Shown piece by piece: positions 1 through 9,423 of a stretch of DNA of 26,599 bases. The position numbers and the translations under genes were made by a program. Origin of the DNA: SIG440 sp045579055. GTDB taxonomy: Bacteria > Bacillota > Clostridia > Monoglobales > Monoglobaceae. The notes beneath the pieces were generated by a model. That model searched no databases. It was not told where the DNA came from and worked only from the letters and a program-made list of their open reading frames with translations. The DNA is taken from positions 1-26,599 of the forward strand of contig JAZNLK010000058.1 in NCBI GenBank assembly GCA_045579055.1. Direction: 5' to 3'. Positions within the stretch are counted from its first letter, which is position 1, and every line of letters starts with the position of its first letter.

Positions 1-3000
1 GTCCCGGATCCTTGGTGGTACCTCTTATTGTAAAGGTATGAACGCCCGGTTCAAGATGGATGTTGGCATCATAATACACAACATCAAAGTCCGAAGCACC
101 ATTGCCGCCCCAACCGCCTGTGTAGAGACATTCGAGACCGTATTTGTTTCCTCCAATCTCAATTTCACGAGTGGGATTGGGTGACATCCAGCTTGCAAGG
201 CAAATCATAAGGTCGTATGTGCCTGCCTCATTGACATAAATTTCATAAGTTGCACCGTCATTTTCCGTATTCAATTTACTGATACCCACACGGCCGCTTA
301 GATAGTCGAATGCAGCATCGCTGGTATTGCAAGTTCCCCAAATGTCTTTTGTTTGCTCCGCTTCTTTGAATATTGTGGCTTTTGCCTTCATGGTAGCAAC
401 ATCCTCATACAAAGTTGCAGTCGGAATAATCGGGTCATTATTTCTCAGTTCAATGAAATCACCGTCCTTTTTAATCTTAACGGTATATGTTCCGTCAAGA
501 CGGGCATCCTCCTTGCCCTTTTCAATAAAGGTATCAAGAAGGGTTGCGTGCTCGGACTTGTCAACCACATAATATTTATGTCTGTCCAGCTTGACGCCCT
601 CAATATATGCAACCTCCGAATAATCCACATCAAGAATTGCTTCCCCTTCATAAGTGGTCTTCACGCCGTCAACAATCAAGTCAAATGACAGCTTATTTCC
701 TGTTTTTTCGCCCGGCAGAACCTGTCCGTTGAGCATAAAGCTGTAATAGCCCTTGTCCGCCTTGATATTTATTTTTTCGGCATTCTTGCTGAGTGTATAT
801 GACTCCGAAACATCACCAACACCGTTGCTCATAAAGACATTGGAGTTGGTTGTCTGCAATGCTTCAGCCATTTTTTCATCACTGATAAGAACTGCACCCT
901 TCAAAGGACTCAATTCATTTCCATCTCTGTCCTTTATGGATTCAATCGTTTTTGCAAACTCATTTCCGGCATACACAGAAACATTAAAGTCTTCATTTGA
1001 AGAAACATTAATCTCATTATGACCTGATGTTACAGTCACGGCACGGTCTGACTCAAAAATCTTCTTTCCGCCGATTTTGAGGCTTGTTCCGCCAACAAGC
1101 ATAACACTGTCCTCACTCAATACCGCTGCCGTTCCCACAAACTCAACATGGTCAGCCTTTATAACCGCATTAGCATCCGTTGTTGTGCTTACATATGCAA
1201 CAATACCATTTTCAAATTCAAGCTTCATGTAGTTTTCGCCCGTTGTTGTTTTCACATAAGCACCCGAATCAGTATTTGAGTGTACGTTGATTGTGCTTAT
1301 CATCTTTGTGTCCTTGAGTTTTTCAGTTTCAAACCAGATTCTTTCGTGAACCTGCGATGTTCCACCTCCGGGTGGTACACTGACAAGGTCAGGACCCGAA
1401 AACAGATTGGAATAATAGGGCGTCACGTTTTCGGGATACTGAATTCTTGCATCAAGATTTCCGTTTATCTCACCAAATATGGTAGCACCCTTGCCATCCT
1501 CATGAAGCTTTATCTCGTCATCAAAGGTGTTGAGCCACCATTCAAACACAGAACCGTCGGCTTTTTTGCTTGACGCCGCAAGGTCATCAATAATAATATA
1601 TGTATCCGGACGCACATAAACAATACTGCGCACAAACTTGTCAATAGCCCCTGCATACGAATTTGAAGCATCACCCACAACAGCATCAAATTCAGCTGAA
1701 GTTGCAAACATATCGGTATTGCCCTTTGCCTCAATATTATACATTGGCTGTCCAATTCCTCCATCAACAGTTATGCTGTTTGCTGCATAGGTTTTGCCCG
1801 TGAAGCCTCTGTAATGGTCGGAATTGTAATAATCATAATGTCCTCCGTGTGCCGCAAGTCTGTCACCCCAGGCTTCAATAATAAAGCTGTTCACGTCAGG
1901 TCTCAAATGGTTGTATGAGCCATATTGACCTGAATTAAAATAAAGTGAAATTCTGTTCTGATCAATCAAATCAGAATGCATTGCGGTCATTCCCGTATCA
2001 AAAAAGGCACGACTTCTCTGGAAGGAATACGGTGCTTTGCCTTCTGTATCTTCGTTATATGCATAAAGATACTGTCCGATTTCATTTGTGGGAATATCCG
2101 CAATTCCACCTCTGCGATCGTATTCCCATTTTGCATAAGGATTGTTTGTTTTGAGAGCCTGTCTTCCCAAACCAAACTCCGTGTCATAGTTTGCACTGAC
2201 TCTGGACTGCATTGCACCGTCACCAAAATTGCCCCATGAATTTGCCGGGAACATATACATAGCATAAAGCCACGAATTTTTTATATCAGGTCTTGTGAAA
2301 TAATCAACAATACCGAGTTCTTCCCAAAAATCAAAGTACGACTTGCTGTATGTGGAGCCAAACTCAAACATCCAGTACCAGCCCTTTGAATAGCTACCAT
2401 CCTCCACACAGTAAGGAGTATCGGTTGGAATAGCCATATCAACCATTTTTGTAAAATATTCCTGAACATCTTCATAATCATATAAAAGAGAAGTTGCACA
2501 AATAATATAATTCGAACTATGATCTCTCATATGCGAATCAAGATACATATTGTATAGGGTATTAAAATCTGCCTCTGCTCTTGACATAAATCGGTCATGG
2601 AGCACATTACCAACGGTGGCACGTTCTTCCTGAGACATATAATTATACATCCAGTCATAAGCAACGCCGTAACGGAACAGCAACCACCAGAAGGTCTGGT
2701 CATTATAGGCGTAGGCTGTTACATCATCAGCAGAATCCCATTCCCATTTTGCCATTTCCAGAAGTCGCGCCACTGCATAGTCGGCATATCGTTCATCACC
2801 GGTATACCAATATGCAAGAGCCGCAATACATGCCTCCTTGCCCCAGTTTGTAATCTGGTTTCTTATGTACATTGATGATGGAGAGGTTTTCAGATATTCA
2901 TCCAGCGTAGCAAAAGAATTGTTTACATAACCCTCCGAGAGTTTTGCAAGATTCTTCCAATAATCTTTGCCTGCCTCTGTTGATGTTTTTTCAGCAACAA

Positions 3001-3523
3001 AGCTCTCCCAGGTGTCCTGTGTAAACAGGATTCGGGGATGATTCTGAGGAATCTGCGCCATAATCTCCTCGGATGTGGGAGGAATGAACACATCATAGTC
3101 CTCATCAATTCTGAAACGTCTTGCAACAGACCAGCCCGTTGTTTCATTGCCAACTGTCGCTCTCACTGCCCACCAATATGTACCGGGCTCAAAAGTTTCT
3201 TTAAAGTTATAATAGTTGTTCTTAACGTCTTTTGCGGTATACTTAACATCCTTCAGCTCGCTGTCAGCCGCAACAACAATCTCCCATGATTTGGCAGAAC
3301 CAAAGTCAGGCCATGTGAAATCCGGAGGATTCTGATGGCAGGCATATTTGTGAGGCGGATTGAACGCCACTCTGTCGCCGATAACAGGCTCGTATGTGTG
3401 AAATTCCGCAGGAAGCTCAGTTGCCGCATAAACCGGCAGCATTGGAAGAACCATGCACAAAACCACAAATAGACAAACGAGTTTTTTTAAAACAACGCTT
3501 TTTTTGTTTATTCTTTTTTCCAT
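1..3523 (-). CDS. Secreted heparinase II/III-like polysaccharide lyase, 3' end cut by window edge
   Basis: At least 1,174 codons are open from the ATG at 3523 to the left edge, with no stop, so the C-terminus lies outside. A signal peptide ends near residue 33 (VYA-A). Residues ~45-140 form a fibronectin-like N-terminal region with a WP..GS...EIVVAADSEL pattern, as in DUF4962 proteins. Residues ~160-450 look like the alpha/alpha toroid (HPRILFT start, RDHSSNY at ~333-339, EDGSYSKGWYW at ~374-384). Residues ~505-800 match the heparinase II/III beta-sandwich (YGSYNHLRPDVNSF, GGHYDYYNSDH, RPDTYIIIDD). The visible C-terminal ~150 residues resemble a CBM6/CBM35-type beta-sandwich (YEIYVNEAGTYDLMICLAS). 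The family cleaves uronic-acid polymers by beta-elimination; the substrate here is unknown. The ribosome binding site AAGGAG lies just after the upstream stop, suggesting coupling. The family call is firm; the lyase family number cannot be assigned by eye. Confidence 0.85.
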   Translation of the reverse strand, partial: MEKRINKKSVVLKKLVCLFVVLCMVLPMLPVYAATELPAEFHTYEPVIGDRVAFNPPHKYACHQNPPDFTWPDFGSAKSWEIVVAADSELKDVKYTAKDVKNNYYNFKETFEPGTYWWAVRATVGNETTGWSVARRFRIDEDYDVFIPPTSEEIMAQIPQNHPRILFTQDTWESFVAEKTSTEAGKDYWKNLAKLSEGYVNNSFATLDEYLKTSPSSMYIRNQITNWGKEACIAALAYWYTGDERYADYAVARLLEMAKWEWDSADDVTAYAYNDQTFWWLLFRYGVAYDWMYNYMSQEERATVGNVLHDRFMSRAEADFNTLYNMYLDSHMRDHSSNYIICATSLLYDYEDVQEYFTKMVDMAIPTDTPYCVEDGSYSKGWYWMFEFGSTYSKSYFDFWEELGIVDYFTRPDIKNSWLYAMYMFPANSWGNFGDGAMQSRVSANYDTEFGLGRQALKTNNPYAKWEYDRRGGIADIPTNEIGQYLYAYNEDTEGKAPYSFQRSRAFFDTGMTAMHSDLIDQNRISLYFNSGQYGSYNHLRPDVNSFIIEAWGDRLAAHGGHYDYYNSDHYRGFTGKTYAANSITVDGGIGQPMYNIEAKGNTDMFATSAEFDAVVGDASNSYAGAIDKFVRSIVYVRPDTYIIIDDLAASSKKADGSVFEWWLNTFDDEIKLHEDGKGATIFGEINGNLDARIQYPENVTPYYSNLFSGPDLVSVPPGGGTSQVHERIWFETEKLKDTKMISTINVHSNTDSGAYVKTTTGENYMKLEFENGIVAYVSTTTDANAVIKADHVEFVGTAAVLSEDSVMLVGGTSLKIGGKKIFESDRAVTVTSGHNEINVSSNEDFNVSVYAGNEFAKTIESIKDRDGNELSPLKGAVLISDEKMAEALQTTNSNVFMSNGVGDVSESYTLSKNAEKINIKADKGYYSFMLNGQVLPGEKTGNKLSFDLIVDGVKTTYEGEAILDVDYSEVAYIEGVKLDRHKYYVVDKSEHATLLDTFIEKGKEDARLDGTYTVKIKKDGDFIELRNNDPIIPTATLYEDVATMKAKATIFKEAEQTKDIWGTCNTSDAAFDYLSGRVGISKLNTENDGATYEIYVNEAGTYDLMICLASWMSPNPTREIEIGGNKYGLECLYTGGWGGNGASDFDVVYYDANIHLEPGVHTFTIRGTTKDPG

Positions 3524-3535
3524 TGCTTTCACTCC

Positions 3536-4780
3536 TTAATTATTTTCACCTTGGGCAGAAACCGCTTTATAAGTCTCACTGCCTGTGATATACATCACTT
3601 TTTCATCGCTGTTCCATATTGCTTCAAAGCCCATAGCCCTTGCAAGACTTCCAAGTGGAACAAAATACTTTCCGTCAATTGCAGTTACCTTGGCATCCAA
3701 AGCAACTGTTTTTCCGTTTACTTTAGCCTGAGCACTTTCGGCTTCAAGCCAAACTTCAAGTCCTCCGCACTTTGCTCCCAGACCATTGTTTTCCGCAATG
3801 GGAACCAAATCAAATGCACGGAATGCACCTGCAACCGAAACGAGCAAATCACCGTTCGAGAGAACAGGATTTTCAGTAAAGTACTGATACTCACCGTTCA
3901 GGCACACATTGTTGCGGAAAGGAACCGGTCTCGTAACCGGTGTAGCTGTAATTACGGGGTCAATAGGCACGGGTCTGACACGTTCACCTGCACTCAAATC
4001 ACCCCCTGCTTCAACCTTCAGATAATCAATATATAGTTTTCCCGAATACTGATTGGTTTCAATAGTTATTCCGTCCACACTGTAATCCGCATTGCCCTCA
4101 ACAAGGGGAATTGAAGATGAATAAAACGTAAGGGGCATTGCGTCCGATTCAACCCTGACCACATGGCTTCCGGTTTCCATATTCAAAGCCGCCGATATGG
4201 TATACCATTCTCCGGGAACGAGCTTTTCCCAGCCCAGAGGAGTCATTTTGTTATTTCCCGAAACTGAATACAGTCTGCCGTTGTAGCTGCCACTGAGACC
4301 AAAAACATCATATCTTGCAACAAAATTTGAACCTTTGGTAAACCCAAAACGTAATCCAACGTACATATCCTCGGTTTTTTCAACCATAAACCTCATTTTA
4401 TATACAAGAGAATTTCCCTTTGGAGCAACTTCCTTTGTCATGTAAACTCCGGAATAAGTGTCACCCATAAGCGTGTCCGTCATACACAAGGCAACGCCCT
4501 CGTTACCCTTTTTATCCTTGTATGCAGCTGTTTCAATTGCACCATTATTCTCGTGTGTTACGTAATCCTGCGGTTCTTCACCCTCTTCATATAAGCTGAA
4601 ATCATCCAGAAACAAATCATTGGGGCCTGCCAAATTACGTCCTATCACGAAACGGTCGTCCTTTCTGGGTGCATAAGCATATACAGAAAACGAAGATGCA
4701 GCAACCGACAACAGACAAAAAACAGAGCAGCCAAACAAAACCAGTCTCTTTATCTTATTTTTACTTGAAATAAATCTCAT
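3536..4780 (-). CDS. Secreted protein with C-terminal copper amine oxidase N-like (stalk) domain
   Basis: This 414-residue protein has a signal peptide ending near VYA at ~35. Residues ~50-260 are beta-rich and resemble a concanavalin-like jelly roll of the kind that sits beside glycan-active proteins (YSGVYMTKEVAPKG, LYIDYLKVEAGG). A proline-rich linker (~260-285) follows. Residues ~300-400 match the copper amine oxidase N-terminal or stalk-type domain (AKVNGKTVALDAKVTAIDG, KYFVPLGSLARAMGFEAIW), which in Clostridia is a common wall- or surface-associated module with no oxidase activity. No catalytic motif was recognised, so binding or display of glycan at the surface is an inference. The ATG follows AGGAGG by 9 nt. 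The stop codon overlaps the region just before the ribosome binding site of the lyase gene downstream, so the two are probably translated as a pair. Confidence 0.75.
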   Translation of the reverse strand: MRFISSKNKIKRLVLFGCSVFCLLSVAASSFSVYAYAPRKDDRFVIGRNLAGPNDLFLDDFSLYEEGEEPQDYVTHENNGAIETAAYKDKKGNEGVALCMTDTLMGDTYSGVYMTKEVAPKGNSLVYKMRFMVEKTEDMYVGLRFGFTKGSNFVARYDVFGLSGSYNGRLYSVSGNNKMTPLGWEKLVPGEWYTISAALNMETGSHVVRVESDAMPLTFYSSSIPLVEGNADYSVDGITIETNQYSGKLYIDYLKVEAGGDLSAGERVRPVPIDPVITATPVTRPVPFRNNVCLNGEYQYFTENPVLSNGDLLVSVAGAFRAFDLVPIAENNGLGAKCGGLEVWLEAESAQAKVNGKTVALDAKVTAIDGKYFVPLGSLARAMGFEAIWNSDEKVMYITGSETYKAVSAQGENN

Positions 4781-4793
4781 TTTTCTTCGCCTC

Positions 4794-7631
4794 CTACTTT
4801 ACGATGAACACAACGCTGGCACAACCGACAGTTGACTGAACAAGAACTCTTGAATACTCTTCGCCCACATCGTCATAAGCAAACAAATCCGCCGCCGTAC
4901 CCAACTGAGCCTTTTGTCCGCCTCGTGCCTGTGTATCATAAACTACAAATATACAGTTGGAATACGTATAAAAATCAAGGAGATTTTCGTTATAGTTCGT
5001 CAGCTTGCCGGGAATTTCGGTTCTGAGAATCATAAAGCCCTCGTCTGCCTTTCTCACAACATAACCCGAACACAAAACACCGTGATATGCCGCCATATAT
5101 CTCTGGCTTGGGTCTGTTTCACGATAGTCGGGAGCTGCCCATGAATGGGTCCGGTTAATTTCAAAACCGCTGTGCTTTCCTTTTTCCAGCCCGTCTTCAA
5201 TTCTGTACAAAAGGTGAATTTCTGCAACAGTTCCCTTTTGATTATTCTTTATACGCACAATGTCACCGGGCTTTAAGTCATCAGCCGTCAATGTATTTGG
5301 AAGAGTTGTGTCAACAACAATTGAATCGGGAGCCGTTGAAGTTTCGGTTGAATAATACTTCTTTGCAAAGGTGAAATCCAAAGGACAAAGATATTCAACC
5401 CTGCCTCCTTCTCCAACCACAGTAATTGTTTTCATCACATCGTCATCAACAAGAGCTTCGCCCACACTTTCAATAACAACCATTCTCTGAAGAGTACTCA
5501 CAACCATTCTGTCAGTAGAGTTTTTAATCAGAATCAATTTACCGGCCATTGAATTAGGAATATCTGTGTATGCCTCAGCAAAATAGGGCACTCCCTGAAT
5601 AAAATAGTTTATGTTGAGTTTCTGATAATACTCATCATTGTTATCAACCATAGGGTCAGGGCTTGCAAGAATCAAGCTACTTCGTGAAACAGCAAACTTT
5701 CCTCCAAGATTGCCTATTATGTTGCCATAGTTTGTAGCGTTATATCTCAATCCATATGTATGCTCGTCCGACGAATATGACCCGATTCTGTACAAGGCAT
5801 TTTTGCCCAAAACATCCCTTGAGTAAGCCAGTGTTCCCAGATTGTCCTTGCATATTGTGTCTACATATGTGAGCAACCCCTCGTTGTTGATTTTATAGCG
5901 GATGGGCTGTGTGTATATCCCCGCATCCAGATTAGCATAAATAGCTCTTGCCGAGGTATTTAAATGAGTAAATGCCGTATCGGGTGCGCCTTGATAAGAA
6001 ATATCATCTATTGCAAATGTTTTTGCCGTATCAAGGACAATAAATTCTCCCGAAACGGTGAAAATACGCAGCTTAATGTTGCTTGCAAAGGGTTCGTCAT
6101 TTGCCGTTGCATTTGTGATGTAACCATACATCATTTCAGCATCTCCGAAGTTAATTCCGGCGATGTATCCCTCCTGATTCAGAAGAGCCGTAATCTTCAT
6201 TCCGGGCTTCACCAATACACCACAGTTGTCATAACAATTTTCCGTCATAACGTATTCCTTGCCGTTCAACATGATGATTGTTTCGTTGCCGTTTTTCTGC
6301 AACTTTTCAACAATACCTTCTGCAATATCTCCCGACAATCTAACTTCAATATATCTTTGGTCCGCATCATTCCTTGCTTCATATACCGAAAGAACATAAT
6401 CCTTCTTAATCTTTGGCAGAGTTTGTTCCTTACCGTTTTTGTCAAAAATAATTGTGTACGGGTCGTCAACCGTTGTGTCAATCACAAGATTTTTTGTCTT
6501 GTCATAGCGGTCAAATACCAACTTTACAGATGGTTCAACCGCAGACACAACATAATCCGTATAGAGATTTGCAAAAATAACATCGCCTCTGCCGTCCGAA
6601 TCGTTGTCCAGGATCCTGATATTACCAGACATACCGTCAAGACTTGCCATATCAAGAGGTTCTGCCGAAGCCGCACCATTATACACAAGTGCCACAACGG
6701 GACTTATGTTGATTTTCTTTTCCTTGTCACCCTCATAGTATTCAATGTTGCCATAATTGATGCTGCGGATATTTGCAACCGAAATTTCTGTAACATTGTT
6801 ACGTTCAGTTTTTGCAATATGTTTCAACACAAGTCGTCTGTCTGCACGGCGTTCTGTGTAATATATATCAGCCTCATAACCAAGATAATCACGGGGATTA
6901 AGCTGTTCATAATAAATCTCAACTCCGCCACAGCTTATGTGATACAAAGGAACTGTATTTTCACCCTTGAGTGCTGTAATATCCACCGCATCAACAACAC
7001 CTCTCAAATGCAGTATCCCAAATGTGCGGTATGCCAAGGTGTATCCTTCAACTTCACCCAAAATCTCATTACCTTCACTGAAACCAAGAGTTTTCATCAC
7101 GTCTGTATTGAGAGCATTAACCAAAAGCTGTGCCGCAACGCCTTTAGTCACCAAAGCTTCTGCTCCACCTGTTTTATCAAACAAGTCCAGTCTTTTTGCA
7201 ATATTCATATATCCGGTCGGATAACCGCCGCCTGCTTCTGCAGGATAATCATAATCCAAGGTTCTTACCAACATTGCAATTGCTTCCTGCATTGTAATCT
7301 GACGTTCGGGCTCAAATTCAGTCCCGCCTTCACTCACAATCTTTGCCGAAACAAGAGCATCAATATAGGTATTATAATCTTCTTCCTCCGCTGCCTCTGT
7401 ATTCGTAACATAACCTCCGATTATGCTCACATACTTTGCGAACTCACTGCGTGACATTGGTGAAGCAAGCTCGTCATACTCAATATCTGCAACCCCGAAG
7501 GAACGCAAAACATCTGCCGCATCAACACCGACAACATCTGCACTCTCCACGATTTCAGTCGTATCAGCAAATACCATCAGCGATGGAAACGCCAACGCAA
7601 CTACCAATAAAAAGCATACTATTTTTTTCAC
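4794..7631 (-). CDS. Large surface protein with N-terminal SLH-like repeats
   Basis: This is about 945 residues. A GTG at 7631 is chosen because AAGGAG lies 8 nt before it; the in-frame GTG at 7640 overlaps that ribosome binding site. A signal peptide ends at VFA near residue 22. Residues ~30-180 look like three degenerate S-layer homology repeats (MSRSEFAKYVSIIGGY, FEPERQITMQEAIAMLVRTL, LVTKGVAAQLLVNAL), which would bind secondary cell-wall polymer. The remaining ~760 residues are beta-rich with repeating short strands and were not recognised as any family. They contain no obvious enzyme motif. It is likely a wall-anchored scaffold or glycan-contacting protein. It lies 12 nt after the other SLH gene and 13 nt before the stalk-domain gene. 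The SLH call is good; the function of the long C-terminal part is unknown. Confidence 0.75.
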   Translation of the reverse strand: MKKIVCFLLVVALAFPSLMVFADTTEIVESADVVGVDAADVLRSFGVADIEYDELASPMSRSEFAKYVSIIGGYVTNTEAAEEEDYNTYIDALVSAKIVSEGGTEFEPERQITMQEAIAMLVRTLDYDYPAEAGGGYPTGYMNIAKRLDLFDKTGGAEALVTKGVAAQLLVNALNTDVMKTLGFSEGNEILGEVEGYTLAYRTFGILHLRGVVDAVDITALKGENTVPLYHISCGGVEIYYEQLNPRDYLGYEADIYYTERRADRRLVLKHIAKTERNNVTEISVANIRSINYGNIEYYEGDKEKKINISPVVALVYNGAASAEPLDMASLDGMSGNIRILDNDSDGRGDVIFANLYTDYVVSAVEPSVKLVFDRYDKTKNLVIDTTVDDPYTIIFDKNGKEQTLPKIKKDYVLSVYEARNDADQRYIEVRLSGDIAEGIVEKLQKNGNETIIMLNGKEYVMTENCYDNCGVLVKPGMKITALLNQEGYIAGINFGDAEMMYGYITNATANDEPFASNIKLRIFTVSGEFIVLDTAKTFAIDDISYQGAPDTAFTHLNTSARAIYANLDAGIYTQPIRYKINNEGLLTYVDTICKDNLGTLAYSRDVLGKNALYRIGSYSSDEHTYGLRYNATNYGNIIGNLGGKFAVSRSSLILASPDPMVDNNDEYYQKLNINYFIQGVPYFAEAYTDIPNSMAGKLILIKNSTDRMVVSTLQRMVVIESVGEALVDDDVMKTITVVGEGGRVEYLCPLDFTFAKKYYSTETSTAPDSIVVDTTLPNTLTADDLKPGDIVRIKNNQKGTVAEIHLLYRIEDGLEKGKHSGFEINRTHSWAAPDYRETDPSQRYMAAYHGVLCSGYVVRKADEGFMILRTEIPGKLTNYNENLLDFYTYSNCIFVVYDTQARGGQKAQLGTAADLFAYDDVGEEYSRVLVQSTVGCASVVFIVK

Positions 7632-7643
7632 TGTTTCCACTCC

Positions 7644-9398
7644 TTACATTTTCTGCATCAACCCATATATCATTTTTGCGGCTTCAGCACGACTGAGGGG
7701 GGCTTCAGGGCAGAATTCATTTCCATCACGTCCGTTAATCACCTTCCAGTACTTGAGGGAATAAACAGCCTCTTTTGCATAATCCGCAATATTATTATCA
7801 TCACTAAACAATGTTTCATCAGTAATCATTACCTTGCCTGCCTTTTCAGCAATTCTGAAAAGAATTACCGCCGCATCCTGACGGGTAATGTTCTCACCAA
7901 TACCAAACATATTTTCCGAAATACCTGTTATAATTCCGTTTTCCAAAGCAGGCGAAATATACTCGCAGTACCATTCACCGTCTTTAACATCAATAAACTT
8001 AATTTCTTTCTTATCAGCTTGAAGTCCGGCAGCCAGAACCGCCATTTTAACAAATTCTTCACGCTTCACGTTTCTTTCAGGTTCAAAGTATCCGTTTCCA
8101 ACACCGGCAACAATATTCGCCTTAGCCAGTGCTTCAATGCTTTCAACCGCCCATGAAACGTCATCTGTATCTTTAAACATTCTTACAATCGTCTGTGGTG
8201 CAGGAGTCTTTCCGGGATCTTTTTCAATCACTCCGCTAATACCGCCCGAAAATCCGCCCATGCTACCGAAACCTGAACCTCCGCCCGAACCTGAGCCTTT
8301 ACCGCCGCTTGTAAGTTCTTTGATACCATTGTCAACAGCTTTTGCAAACGCCTCAACTGTTGTGTATTTTCCGGTAAGATAATCAGTAACCTTTACGGGA
8401 TTTTTCAGTTTATTATATTCATCCATCCTTGTTATGCCCATATCACTTCCATGGGTTTCGATAAGATACTGATAATTGCCCCAACCGCTATTTTTCGTAA
8501 TCACACTCAGACAAACACTTTCATAAAAACAATCCAGTGCATCTGCCTTCGAATAAAACTTCTTTCCTTTGAAATACTTTGTGAACTCCGCTTTTTCAGC
8601 ATCAGTCACTTTATTGTTGTATGTTTCCACATAATCCGACGCAGGAGAAAAATCTCCGCTGTAATCCATTACTGCGCCCAAGCCCTCAGTCATTGATGTC
8701 AGCTGTGCCGACAATGTCAGTTTTTCAACAAAAGTCTCAGGCGTCATATTTTCGATATATGTTTTTATATCCTTTTTTGCATCCTTTGCTTCATTTTTAA
8801 GCAAATTGAAGAATACATCTGCAAGGCCCTGTTCCGAAACACTGAACACAACGTTATCTGCACCTGCAACATCAAAAACTCTTGCAGTATCGCTCTTTTC
8901 CTTTTTTTCAAGATTGAGCTTTGCCTCAAGGACGGAGGGGTCAGCCCCCTCCGCACCCAACAATGAGGCAGTTTCTTTTATAAAAGTAATTTTGTTGTCC
9001 CTTGTTGAGTAATAAAAACTCTTTTCTTCAGGGACACCCGTTTGAGGATTCACAACTATGAGAGTATAGTCGCCTCTTTGGTCAAGAGCAATCTCTGTGG
9101 TAAACTTACCGTCTCTGTCGGTTATACCCTGAACATATGCCATCAAAAGCTCCTCGCTTTTCAGTTGACTGAGTGTCTTCTGTCTTCTCAAGGTAGCCGT
9201 TTCTTCACTCTCATCCTGCTCGGTTTTCACCAGCAGAACAGTCACAGCCTCGCCGTAGCCCAAATCTTGGGGGGCGGCAGTAACAGTAATGGTACCTTCA
9301 ATATCATCTATTGTGTATGTAATCATTTCTGCCGATGCAGTGCTGAAAAGCAACATACATGTCACAAACGCACCCACCAGTATTGACCGTAATCTCAT
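7644..9398 (-). CDS. Surface protein with three C-terminal SLH repeats
   Basis: This is about 584 residues from the ATG at 9398. The in-frame ATG at 9413 is less likely because the codons after it are themselves the AGGAGG ribosome binding site for 9398. A signal peptide ends near ASA. The N-terminal ~120 residues are a beta-sandwich-like domain (GEAVTVLLVKT, DRDGKFTTEIALDQRGDYTLIV). A helix-rich middle of ~220 residues follows, with no recognised family. A glycine-rich linker (~364-395) leads to three SLH repeats in the last ~178 residues (VSWAVESIEALAKANIV with FEPERNVKREEFVKM; WYCEYISPALENGIITG with ITRQDAAVILF; AKEAVYSLKYWKVINGR with PLSRAEAAKMIYGL). SLH repeats anchor proteins to pyruvylated wall polymer, so the N-terminal part should face outwards. 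The partner or ligand is not identifiable. Confidence 0.85.
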   Translation of the reverse strand: MRLRSILVGAFVTCMLLFSTASAEMITYTIDDIEGTITVTAAPQDLGYGEAVTVLLVKTEQDESEETATLRRQKTLSQLKSEELLMAYVQGITDRDGKFTTEIALDQRGDYTLIVVNPQTGVPEEKSFYYSTRDNKITFIKETASLLGAEGADPSVLEAKLNLEKKEKSDTARVFDVAGADNVVFSVSEQGLADVFFNLLKNEAKDAKKDIKTYIENMTPETFVEKLTLSAQLTSMTEGLGAVMDYSGDFSPASDYVETYNNKVTDAEKAEFTKYFKGKKFYSKADALDCFYESVCLSVITKNSGWGNYQYLIETHGSDMGITRMDEYNKLKNPVKVTDYLTGKYTTVEAFAKAVDNGIKELTSGGKGSGSGGGSGFGSMGGFSGGISGVIEKDPGKTPAPQTIVRMFKDTDDVSWAVESIEALAKANIVAGVGNGYFEPERNVKREEFVKMAVLAAGLQADKKEIKFIDVKDGEWYCEYISPALENGIITGISENMFGIGENITRQDAAVILFRIAEKAGKVMITDETLFSDDNNIADYAKEAVYSLKYWKVINGRDGNEFCPEAPLSRAEAAKMIYGLMQKM

Positions 9399-9423
9399 AA
9401 TCTTCCTCCTCATGTTCTAAATC

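Noticed and set aside
3551..4036. 161-codon plus-strand open frame
   Set aside because: Antisense shadow of the stalk-domain protein gene; no domain and no supporting start signal.
5964..7454. 496-codon open frame on the plus strand
   Set aside because: It lies antisense inside the 945-aa SLH gene, which has a good ribosome binding site, signal peptide and SLH repeats. The antisense translation is rich in Cys, His and Ile with no recognisable domain and has no good ribosome binding site.
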